Positions 16,380 through 22,743 of a stretch of DNA of 33,590 bases are shown here, one piece after another. The stretch spans positions 1 to 33,590 of the forward strand of contig JBNKLQ010000029.1 of assembly GCA_050292445.1 (NCBI GenBank), given 5' to 3'. How positions within the stretch are numbered: the stretch's first letter is position 1; each line of letters opens with the position of its first letter. The notes beneath the pieces are model-generated. The model searched no databases and had not been told where the DNA came from. It was given only the letters and a program-made list of their open reading frames with translations. Origin of the DNA: Leptofilum sp050292445 (GTDB lineage Bacteria; Chloroflexota; Anaerolineae; Promineifilales; Promineifilaceae). The position numbers were made by a program, and so were the translations under genes.

Positions 16380-17282
16380 TCATTTCTTAACGGGACGAAA
16401 TCCTACATAAGCCAGATTGATGTGTTTCTCGTCTTTTCTCGCAAAAACATCATATAAACGATAATCACCAATCCGTGCCCCACCACGTACATACTCTAAC
16501 ATCCCAGTTGAATCAATGTTGTTACTATGGATCCATTCCCATACATTGCCGCACATATCCACACAACCATAAACGCTATCCCCTTGGGGAGAGTATTTCC
16601 CAACATGTGTTGTCACAATATCACTTTCATAAGTATTGCATCCATCATCAATCCAAGCATTTCCCCAGGGATATTTTCGCCCATCAGTTCCTCTGGCAGC
16701 TTTCTCCCATTCTTCATCGCTAGGCAATCGCATGTCAACCCATTCAGAAAATGCTGCTGCATCATGCCAGCTAACTTCAACCACAGGATGTTGCGCTATC
16801 TCGGCTGGAGGGTATTTGCCCTGCCAATGTTTTGGCGATTGGTAGCCGGTTGTTTGTACAAAGCGCAGGTATTGGGCATTAGTTACGGGCGTCTTGGCAA
16901 TCCAGTAATTCGGTAGGTAGGCTAGCCGCTTTTCCTCTCCATACAAAAACTCGCCTGCTGGAATGTGTATCATTTCCAGGCCCGTTTTAGGTTCAACGAA
17001 ATTTTCGTGGACGACCGTTGACGACCTGTGGTTGTCAAACTTAGGCCAAGCCCCATCAGGCCGCTGTACATGAATCTCTGCAAATAATCGGGGCAGTTCG
17101 CCGCGCCGCTGGAGGTATTCGATGAGGCCGTGCATTTTGGTGGTGCGGGTGCTGCCGGGTAGGTCTTCGTATTCCAGGCCCAGGTCAAAGCAAAGCACGC
17201 GCAGTTCGTCCAGGCTAAAGTGCTTGATGAGCAGCTTGCGCAGTTGGGTGAGTTTTTGGCGGTTGGGGCCTGCATTGGTCAT
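16380..17282 (-). CDS. Effector-associated-domain protein with FGE-sulfatase (C-type-lectin-like) fold
   Basis: A 300-residue protein in two parts. Residues about 8-80 (LRKLLIKHFSLDELRVLCF, DLGLEYEDLPG, LIEYLQRRGELPRL) are a helical adaptor of the effector-associated/death-like type, used in bacterial NTP-dependent conflict systems to bring partners together. Residues about 97-299 are an FGE-sulfatase domain (MIHIPAGEF, TPVTNAQYLRF, HPVVEVSWHDAAAFSEW, RLPSDEEWEKAARG, YPWGN, DMCGNVWEW, YVRGGAR, VGFRPV). The Cys pair of true formylglycine-generating enzymes near RGGxxxC is absent, so a binding rather than catalytic role is likely. The 5' part is clearly GC-richer than the 3' part, which hints at recent domain joining. 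No ATPase or protease partner is in view. An antitoxin-like remnant follows it. Confidence 0.85.
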   Translation of the reverse strand: MTNAGPNRQKLTQLRKLLIKHFSLDELRVLCFDLGLEYEDLPGSTRTTKMHGLIEYLQRRGELPRLFAEIHVQRPDGAWPKFDNHRSSTVVHENFVEPKTGLEMIHIPAGEFLYGEEKRLAYLPNYWIAKTPVTNAQYLRFVQTTGYQSPKHWQGKYPPAEIAQHPVVEVSWHDAAAFSEWVDMRLPSDEEWEKAARGTDGRKYPWGNAWIDDGCNTYESDIVTTHVGKYSPQGDSVYGCVDMCGNVWEWIHSNNIDSTGMLEYVRGGARIGDYRLYDVFARKDEKHINLAYVGFRPVKK

Positions 17283-17375
17283 GGGGCAAATTTTAGCATA
17301 AATTGTACCTGGCTATAAGGGCAGGTCTGTTGTTGATTAAATCATGATTCAGATAGTCTAAACGAACAGCCCAGA

Positions 17376-17478
17376 ATTGTCATTTCGAGCCGCTTTTGGC
17401 GAGAAATCCCTCTGACAACTGCAAAGGACAACCCTGGCTAAACTTAGAGGGATTTCTCCCTTTGGTCGAAATGACAAT
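17376..17478. repeat. TCATTTCGA-type inverted-repeat element (MITE-like)
   Basis: The outer 13 bp (ATTGTCATTTCGA, 17376-17388) pair with 17466-17478, and an inner 13 bp (GAGAAATCCCTCT, 17401-17413) pair with 17446-17458, with unmatched bases between. The whole is a 103-bp hairpin without a gene. Similar TCATTTCGA/GAGAAATC elements are widespread in environmental bacterial genomes. It lies in the divergent gap between the FGE-fold gene and the TspO-like gene. Confidence 0.75.
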
Positions 17479-17521
17479 TGAGGGTATTGGGGGAAGCCAA
17501 GGCCGATTTCTGTGCAATATC

Positions 17522-17549
17522 TTGACAAAACGCACAAAACCTGTACAAT
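17522..17549 (+). promoter_or_regulatory. Sigma-70-type promoter giving a probable leaderless mRNA
   Basis: TTGACA (17522-17527), 16-bp spacer, TACAAT (17544-17549). The ATG of the next gene is at 17556, only six bases after the -10 box, so transcription should begin at or next to the A of the start codon. There is no Shine-Dalgarno sequence before the ATG, which agrees. Confidence 0.7.
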
Positions 17550-17555
17550 ACGAGC

Positions 17556-18362
17556 ATGAATACACAAAAATCACTCTCAAAAACTGTACAAATCGTGAAC
17601 ATTGTGGCGTTTGCTGCGGTATTAACGGTTAATTTCTTATCCAATGCACTGCCGCTAAACGGCCGTACCGCTGGTGAAATCTCCGACGCATTGCCCTCAT
17701 ACTTTACCCCGGCAGGTTATACATTCTCCATCTGGGGTCTAATCTACACGGCATTGCTCGGTTTCATTATTTACCAGGCGCTGCCCGCCCAGCGCGACAA
17801 TGCGCTGATTGGCAAAATCGGCTGGGCCTTTGCCATCAGCAGCGTAGCTAATATCGCCTGGCTGTTTGCCTGGCATTACGGCGCTTATACATTGTCCGTG
17901 CTGTTTATGCTCAGCCTGCTGGTGACACTCATTTTCATTTATCGCCAACTAGAGATTGGCAAACCGAACCCGGCGCTGCCTCTGAAGGACAAGCTGCTGG
18001 TACAGTTTCCTTTTAGCCTTTACCTGGGCTGGATCACGGTGGCCACCATTGCCAATATCTCCAGCGTGATTAACTATCTGGGCTGGGACGGTTTTGGCAT
18101 TGCCGAGCCAACCTGGGCAGCGATTATGATGCTGGTGGCCGTGGTTGTGGCTGGGCTGCTGCTGTTCAATCGGCAAAACCTGGCGTATGCCGGTGTGCTG
18201 GTTTGGGCACTGTTTGGCATTCGTACCGCCCAGGCTGACGTGGCGCTTGTGGCCAATACGGCCGTTATCGCAGCCATCCTCATTATCATTCTGGCCCTGG
18301 TAGGCACCTGGCGCACCCGGCAGGCAGCGCCTTCCACCACAGCCCGTACAAAACCCGCTTAG
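17556..18362 (+). CDS. TspO/MBR-like tryptophan-rich membrane protein
   Basis: A 268-residue membrane protein with about eight hydrophobic segments. The PAGYTFSIWGLIYTALLGF stretch (about 53-71) and the repeated Trp/Asn pattern (ANIAWLFAWHYG; FGIAEPTWAAIMM) resemble proteins annotated as tryptophan-rich sensory proteins of the TspO/MBR type, though it is longer than classical TspO (about 160 residues). TspO proteins bind tetrapyrroles or other hydrophobic ligands; whether that holds for this longer form is not known. The start is fixed by a promoter directly in front and it appears leaderless. The ATP10-like gene starts nine bases after its stop, so the two are cotranscribed. Confidence 0.65.
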   Translation: MNTQKSLSKTVQIVNIVAFAAVLTVNFLSNALPLNGRTAGEISDALPSYFTPAGYTFSIWGLIYTALLGFIIYQALPAQRDNALIGKIGWAFAISSVANIAWLFAWHYGAYTLSVLFMLSLLVTLIFIYRQLEIGKPNPALPLKDKLLVQFPFSLYLGWITVATIANISSVINYLGWDGFGIAEPTWAAIMMLVAVVVAGLLLFNRQNLAYAGVLVWALFGIRTAQADVALVANTAVIAAILIIILALVGTWRTRQAAPSTTARTKPA

Positions 18363-18370
18363 AGGCAATC

Positions 18371-18835
18371 ATGCAATTACCTACTGTAAAAGGCACCAAC
18401 CTGGCCCGCCAGACGCTTACCTTTCCCGCTGACTTTGCCGGCGAATTAAATCTGGTCTTTGTGGCCTTCCAGCAGTGGCAGCAGCGGGATGTAGACAGTT
18501 GGGGACCCCTGGCGGAATATCTACGGCAAACCACGCCTGATTTTGAATATTACGAATTCCCCACCATATACCGGATGAATTTTATTGCCCGCACCTTTAT
18601 TAACGAAGGAATGCGGGCCGGGATTCCCAACAACGCCACCCGCCGCCGCACCATTACGCTGTACCTTGACAAACGGCCGTTCAAAAAAGCCCTCAATATC
18701 AACACAGAAGATAAAATTTGGGTCTTTCTGTTTGATAGGCAGGGAAATGTACTGTGGCGCAGCAGTGGACCATTTACCCCAGAAAAAGGGCATGAGCTGG
18801 AAACGGCCGTTTCCCAACAAAAACTCCCTGTCTAA
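18371..18835 (+). CDS. Conserved ATP10/thioredoxin-fold-like protein
   Basis: A 154-residue soluble protein. Residues about 26-60 (LNLVFVAFQQWQQRDVDSW then PLAEYL) and 102-135 (RTITLYLDKRPFKKALNI; IWVFLFDRQGNVLWRSSGPF) give the beta-alpha-beta pattern of a thioredoxin-like fold, and the ending DRQGNVLWRSSGPF is like that of peroxiredoxin-type proteins. No CxxC is present, so redox catalysis is unlikely. It resembles bacterial relatives of the ATP synthase assembly factor ATP10, a match made from memory. It follows the TspO-like gene by nine bases and ends 12 bases before the convergent gene at 18848. Confidence 0.55.
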   Translation: MQLPTVKGTNLARQTLTFPADFAGELNLVFVAFQQWQQRDVDSWGPLAEYLRQTTPDFEYYEFPTIYRMNFIARTFINEGMRAGIPNNATRRRTITLYLDKRPFKKALNINTEDKIWVFLFDRQGNVLWRSSGPFTPEKGHELETAVSQQKLPV

Positions 18836-18847
18836 CAGCCGTGCGTC

Positions 18848-19489
18848 CTAAAAAAACGCCGACGCATGCAGCACTGGCCGGTACCCATGCGCCAGAGCGG
18901 CCACAATTGAAGGCGGCGTTAACACCACACCCTCGCCTGACTTCGGCCGCGCATGTGGCGCTTCATAACCCGCCGGGGTCCAGGGCAGCAGGGCATCTTC
19001 CCACACCAGATACGGCCGTTCCTGCCACAAAACAAACGTGCCGTTGGGTAAGGTGTTGAGAACGGCCGTAAACGTTCGCTTCTTTCTATCCTTGATGTAA
19101 CGTGCTTTTGTTAGCCGCTCTGCATGAAGCACCTCATCCATTTGCTTCACCTTTACCGATTCCCCCAAATTAAACTGCGGATTTCCCGCCAGCCAGGCCT
19201 CCCGAAACGCCTCTGCCGCTGACCGGCGGCATTCGAAGCAAGGGCGATGCCCGGCAGCCAGCGCCGTTGCTTCATCTAAAAAGAACAACTCGGTATAGTT
19301 GCCGGGCTGCATCAGCTTGCGTCTTCGACCCTTAAAACTGAGCTGACAGATGATCCATGCTTTGTGAGCATAGGGCTTTACAATTTTCTGCTGCGCGTTG
19401 TGCAAAATACCGCGATTGCCCATGAAAGTGCCGCGCACAGCCGTGGCTATGATTTGCCCCTCCGGCGTTACTCGATTTTGTTTGGGCAT
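18848..19489 (-). CDS. Conserved hypothetical protein with CxxCRR motif
   Basis: A 213-residue protein with GGAG before its ATG (minus strand). Its most conserved-looking part is QPGNYTELFFLDEATALAAG followed by HRPCFECRR (about residues 60-89). The GHRPCxxCRR piece recalls the zinc-binding end of Ada-type DNA-repair domains, where it lies next to nucleic acid, but the rest does not resemble Ada. KGRRRKLMQPG upstream is strongly basic. I believe this is a known uncharacterised family found across proteobacteria and Chloroflexota, but I cannot name it. It is convergent with the ATP10-like gene. The function is unknown; nucleic-acid or metal binding is only suggested. Confidence 0.7.
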   Translation of the reverse strand: MPKQNRVTPEGQIIATAVRGTFMGNRGILHNAQQKIVKPYAHKAWIICQLSFKGRRRKLMQPGNYTELFFLDEATALAAGHRPCFECRRSAAEAFREAWLAGNPQFNLGESVKVKQMDEVLHAERLTKARYIKDRKKRTFTAVLNTLPNGTFVLWQERPYLVWEDALLPWTPAGYEAPHARPKSGEGVVLTPPSIVAALAHGYRPVLHASAFF

Positions 19490-19616
19490 AAATTCTCCTT
19501 CGTATAAACCTCTTTTTTGCAGGAAAATACGGCCGTTTTCTCGTTCAATATGATACGTGGGTCCAGTTAATTGGTAAACGTGTCTGTATCGTAATGTTGT
19601 ATTAAGGGAGAAGATA

Positions 19617-20600
19617 ATGACAAGAGTAGAAAGTGAAAGACAAAGTGAACCTCAGGAGGATTTACTGAAGTGGGCCATTCGCTATGTGATGATACCCGTT
19701 ACCGTAGCCGCCCTGGCCGGTGTTTTTGCCCTGGCCGTGGTCGATAGACAGTTTGAATTGCAAAACAGGCCGCCTGATGAAGACACCATCAACATGATCT
19801 TCGCCACAATGACGGCGGCTGCTGACTCGGCACGGTCACAATCCGACGTTGAACCAAGCGGGACGGCAACGGCCGTACCCACCCAGACAGAGGAAGTACC
19901 CCAAGATGGGACAGAAACATCCCAAACGGTCCCTAACCCGCCAACGCCTGTGTCACCTGTCTGCCCGCAGGTACCTTATGGTTGGCAGCTTTACACGGTG
20001 CAGCCAGGCAACACGCTCTTTTCGCTGGCCCAACAAACTGGCACCACTGTGGCAACCATTCGGCAGGTCAACTGCCTGTACGGTGAGCTGCTGGCCTACA
20101 GCCAAATCTGGCTGCCAGACGTTTTTATTGGTCGCCCGGATCCAATTGTTGAAGTCACACGCATTGTAGAACCAATCGACCCCATAACGCCAACGGTCAC
20201 TGTCACCGAACCAACGCCGTTGCCAGACATTGCCATCGGTGCAATAGAGGGGCAGGCCCTCGCCTGTTATCCAGATTGTGAGCCAGCGGTTCCTTATACC
20301 GTCAGTAATATTGGCTCAGCACCTGCCGGTGCATTTACCATTCTGCTTACCTTTTCTTCAGGCAACTTAGACGGGTTTAATGAGCTTCCACAACCGATTA
20401 CAGGCCTTGAACCTGGTGCAAGCCAAACGCTTTATTTGCCCAACGAACCACTCCTCAACTGTTACTTTTATGGTTGTGAGATTCGCGTTGCCGGAGACAG
20501 CCTTAACCAAATATCTGAGGAAAGCGAAGGGAACAATGAAACGCAATATACGTTCCCTGGGCACGGGGGGCTAATGCAAGAACAAGAAAGTGATCAATAG
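19617..20600 (+). CDS. Membrane-anchored LysM protein with CARDB-like domain
   Basis: A 327-residue protein with a GGGAGAAG ribosome site. Order: a short cytoplasmic N terminus; one membrane helix (about 23-43, VMIPVTVAALAGVFALAVV); a Thr/Pro/Glu-rich linker (about 75-115); a LysM domain (about 122-167, YTVQPGNTLFSLAQQTGTT then IRQVNCLYG); a second Pro/Thr linker; and a beta domain from about 202 (PDIAIGAIEGQ, VPYTVSNIGSAPAG, GLEPGASQTL) like the CARDB group of Ig-fold domains. LysM binds peptidoglycan or related glycans, so the protein probably sits between membrane and wall. Four Cys in the beta domain may form disulfides. It ends at a 13-bp terminator hairpin shared with the convergent gene. 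Confidence 0.85.
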   Translation: MTRVESERQSEPQEDLLKWAIRYVMIPVTVAALAGVFALAVVDRQFELQNRPPDEDTINMIFATMTAAADSARSQSDVEPSGTATAVPTQTEEVPQDGTETSQTVPNPPTPVSPVCPQVPYGWQLYTVQPGNTLFSLAQQTGTTVATIRQVNCLYGELLAYSQIWLPDVFIGRPDPIVEVTRIVEPIDPITPTVTVTEPTPLPDIAIGAIEGQALACYPDCEPAVPYTVSNIGSAPAGAFTILLTFSSGNLDGFNELPQPITGLEPGASQTLYLPNEPLLNCYFYGCEIRVAGDSLNQISEESEGNNETQYTFPGHGGLMQEQESDQ

Positions 20601-20610
20601 CTGCATGGAT

Positions 20611-20643
20611 GAGGAACGGCCGTGTGATTAACGGCCGTTCCTC
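20611..20643. terminator. Bidirectional hairpin built from two ACGGCCGT copies
   Basis: GAGGAACGGCCGT (20611-20623) pairs perfectly over 13 bp with 20631-20643, loop of 7 bases. It lies 10 bases after the LysM gene and 4 bases beyond the stop of the convergent gene, so it can end both transcripts, although neither side has a clean T-run. Confidence 0.7.
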
Positions 20644-20647
20644 ACCA

Positions 20648-21445
20648 TCATCTTGCGTTAAGCAAAAACAGCATCAATGCTGGTAGCATACAGCACATAA
20701 ACAACAAAAACGGGATGCCAAACAAAAAAGCTGCGGCCATCACAAAAGCCATAGTTGTCGGATTTTGTCGCTCCAGCCAGCTTGGTTGAACGACCGTCAT
20801 TGGCGGCGATTGTTCCGCGAGGGCAGCCAGATGAGCCAGGCTGCTAATCCATTGCTGCGCCGCCTCTGGGGTGAAGTCGCCGGGCATGGCGGGAGTGGTC
20901 CACTGCCACTTGCCAGAGCTGCCCGAACGCCCAGGGCTTAGAAAAACGGCCGCTCCCGGCGGCAACGTAGCGTTGTTCATGAGCTGAATGAGGTGGGATT
21001 GTACGGCCGTATCCGCCAAAAACGTTTCTCCCCAGGCAGGATCATGGGCAAAAGCGATGATATTTTCAACTAAGTTTGGCACCGTTTCAATTGGCTTGCT
21101 GCCACGCATTCGCTGAACAAAGGTAGAAAAGCGTCGGGCGATCCCTTTCGGCTGCCCCAGCATCAGGCGACTCATCACCGGGGTGGTCACCGAAATGTCC
21201 AGCCACAGCCCAGTGAACTTGCGGTAGCGAATCTCGCCGGTGATGTACTGGTTGCGGGTGCGGGTGGCGATGGAGATGGTGAAGGAACGGCCGTTAATCT
21301 CTCCCACATACTGGCGCCCGGCAAACATGGAATCCAGCGCCAACCCCAACGGCAAAAAACAGCGGTCCATCTGATCCCGCACATCCCCCAACCCCGCCAC
21401 AATCAGCGGCTTCCCCACACCTTTGTTCAGATCGTTTTCGCTCAT
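20648..21445 (-). CDS. Hypothetical protein with C-terminal membrane helix
   Basis: A 265-residue protein with GGAG seven bases before its ATG. The first 225 residues are soluble and of mixed structure, with a likely strand pair around QYVGEINGRSFTISIATRTR and no recognisable catalytic motif. Residues about 233-262 (FVMAAAFLFGIPFLLFMCCM then LPALMLFLL) form one long or two short membrane helices, so it is tail-anchored with the main domain probably in the cytoplasm. It is convergent with the LysM gene and divergent from the coiled-coil gene. I do not recognise the family. Confidence 0.75.
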   Translation of the reverse strand: MSENDLNKGVGKPLIVAGLGDVRDQMDRCFLPLGLALDSMFAGRQYVGEINGRSFTISIATRTRNQYITGEIRYRKFTGLWLDISVTTPVMSRLMLGQPKGIARRFSTFVQRMRGSKPIETVPNLVENIIAFAHDPAWGETFLADTAVQSHLIQLMNNATLPPGAAVFLSPGRSGSSGKWQWTTPAMPGDFTPEAAQQWISSLAHLAALAEQSPPMTVVQPSWLERQNPTTMAFVMAAAFLFGIPFLLFMCCMLPALMLFLLNAR

Positions 21446-21538
21446 GCATGCTCCAGCTTCGCTAACATTTTCAACAGTTGAAGTTCATTCTAATCCGCAA
21501 ACGATCACAATCCGATCCGAAATAATTAGTGCGGTGTG

Positions 21539-21578
21539 AAACGGCCGTATCTGGCAAGGTGACGAGGTACGGCCGTTT
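21539..21578. other. Hairpin of two ACGGCCGT copies in a divergent intergenic gap
   Basis: AAACGGCCGTA (21539-21549) pairs perfectly over 11 bp with 21568-21578, loop 18 bases, and is followed by TTATTATTG. It lies between divergent genes (21446-21700), where a terminator would not be expected for either; it may isolate the two promoters from readthrough or serve another role. Nothing else is recognisable in this gap apart from the GGAGG ribosome site at 21688-21692. Confidence 0.6.
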
Positions 21579-21700
21579 ATTATTGTCTAGGCCAGCAATC
21601 CTTTTTCGCACGGATATTCTTGTTCACGAAGTGCTGACGTACATCCCCTAAACTTTCTACAGTAATCAGGACACACTTTATCTCATTGGAGGTCAGGAAA

Positions 21701-22240
21701 ATGTTTAACCCATTTGACGACGCCGCAAAGGCGATTGAACGCGCGGCTCAAGCAGCCGCCAAGGAAGTAGAACGCGCAGCTCAAGCAGCTGCCAAGGAAG
21801 CAGAGCGCGCAGCTCAAGCAGCCGCCAAGGAAGCAGAGCGGTTGGCTCAAATCGCGCTCCAAGAAACGAACCGGTTTTTTACTGACCTTGATCGAGAAAT
21901 TCAAAAGATGACTTGGAACATCAGTCAGGAAACGACCAATATTGAGCAGTCGATCAAGAGCGAGATCAGTCGTTTTGGCGGTGATATTGAACGAGCCGCC
22001 AGCACGGGTCAGCTGCAAACATTTTTTTCTCAATTTGCTAACCAATTTTTTCAAGATAATGAAGCACAAATGCGCCGAGTTGGACAAGCTGTTCTTCAAA
22101 TCCAGCATTCGAGTCATCAGTCTCGCTCCCTAAAAAAGGTTGTCGATAATTTGAAAAACCGAAGACCAACAACAGAAGCAGAAGTCAAACATCTTTTAGA
22201 GCAAACCGGTATTGAACGGCTAATTCAAGATTTATCATAA
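21701..22240 (+). CDS. Ala-rich amphipathic coiled-coil protein with 11-residue repeats
   Basis: A 179-residue protein read from the ATG at 21701, which has GGAGG nine bases upstream; a TTG 15 bases earlier overlaps that site and is rejected. Residues about 13-56 are four copies of an 11-residue unit (ERAAQAAAKEA), the last one degenerate. Eleven-residue periodicity is found in right-handed coiled coils and in amphipathic helices of LEA and lipid-droplet-coating proteins. The rest is also helical, with a second coil around DLDREIQKMTWNISQETTN. No signal or membrane segment. The Gly-rich beta gene follows 15 bases later, so the two form a unit ending in a strong terminator. A phasin- or LEA-like role is possible, but nothing proves it. 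Confidence 0.8.
   Translation: MFNPFDDAAKAIERAAQAAAKEVERAAQAAAKEAERAAQAAAKEAERLAQIALQETNRFFTDLDREIQKMTWNISQETTNIEQSIKSEISRFGGDIERAASTGQLQTFFSQFANQFFQDNEAQMRRVGQAVLQIQHSSHQSRSLKKVVDNLKNRRPTTEAEVKHLLEQTGIERLIQDLS
21737..21868 (+). repeat. 33-bp in-frame tandem repeat (about four units)
   Basis: Units at 21737-21769, 21770-21802, 21803-21835 and a degenerate 21836-21868 encode the 11-residue repeats of the coiled-coil protein. Units two and three differ at a few bases only, which suggests recent expansion by slippage or recombination. Confidence 0.9.
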
Positions 22241-22255
22241 AAAGGGGATTTTAAA

Positions 22256-22666
22256 ATGACTGTCGTATCATTGGGAATGGAATTTGATGCTAGTTTCTGG
22301 GGTAGTGTAAGTGGCACAGCAGGAACTGTTATTGGTGATGGTGGACCTCTTTCCTTTGTCTCAGGAGATTTGACTGTAGGCGTCCAGAGTGGGGCATCAG
22401 GTGGAGTGGAAATAGGTGTTTACTTCACTGATCTTGATGGTTTTGCTGGTGATTCTGGAGGATTTGAAATTGGGGCAGCTCTGGGAGCGGGTCTCGAAGT
22501 CGGGTTTGTTTGGGCTCGAAATGAAAACCAAGCCTGGACGGAGTTTATTGGTTTTACAATCAGTCCGCAATTAGGGGCAACGATAGAAGGTCGTGTTGGC
22601 ATATCAACAACCTTAACGTTCAAACCATTAAATCCGCCTGCAACAGCTTCAATAAACCCACATTAA
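22256..22666 (+). CDS. Gly-rich beta-structured protein of unknown function
   Basis: A 136-residue protein with an AAGGGG ribosome site, 15 bases after the coiled-coil gene. The sequence alternates Gly/Ser/Ala with hydrophobic residues (GSVSGTAGTVIGDGG; DLTVGVQSGASGGVEIGVYF; FEIGAALGAGLEVGFVW), the pattern of an all-beta protein or small barrel, without a signal peptide. It has no Cys. I do not recognise a family. Its pairing with an amphipathic coiled-coil protein suggests that the two make one structure, for instance a coat or a pore-forming or binding complex, but this is inference only. The unit ends in a 17-bp hairpin terminator built from the ACGGCCGT palindrome. Confidence 0.7.
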   Translation: MTVVSLGMEFDASFWGSVSGTAGTVIGDGGPLSFVSGDLTVGVQSGASGGVEIGVYFTDLDGFAGDSGGFEIGAALGAGLEVGFVWARNENQAWTEFIGFTISPQLGATIEGRVGISTTLTFKPLNPPATASINPH

Positions 22667-22685
22667 TTCATTATTGCCTACAAAT

Positions 22686-22725
22686 AAAAACGGCCGTTAC
22701 CTTTCATTAGGCAACGGCCGTTTTT
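22686..22725. terminator. Bidirectional terminator built from two ACGGCCGT copies
   Basis: AAAAACGGCCGTTACCT (22686-22702) pairs with 22709-22725 over 17 bp with one mismatch and a 6-base loop. The stem ends in five Ts on either strand, so it serves both the + strand unit ending at 22666 and the - strand ABC operon ending at 22744. Confidence 0.85.
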
Positions 22726-22743
22726 AATTTTATCTTCAGGTTA

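Noticed and set aside
16380..17282. Possible diversity-generating retroelement target, because the FGE fold is a usual variable protein
   Set aside because: No reverse transcriptase and no template repeat of the C-terminal region are visible in the window.
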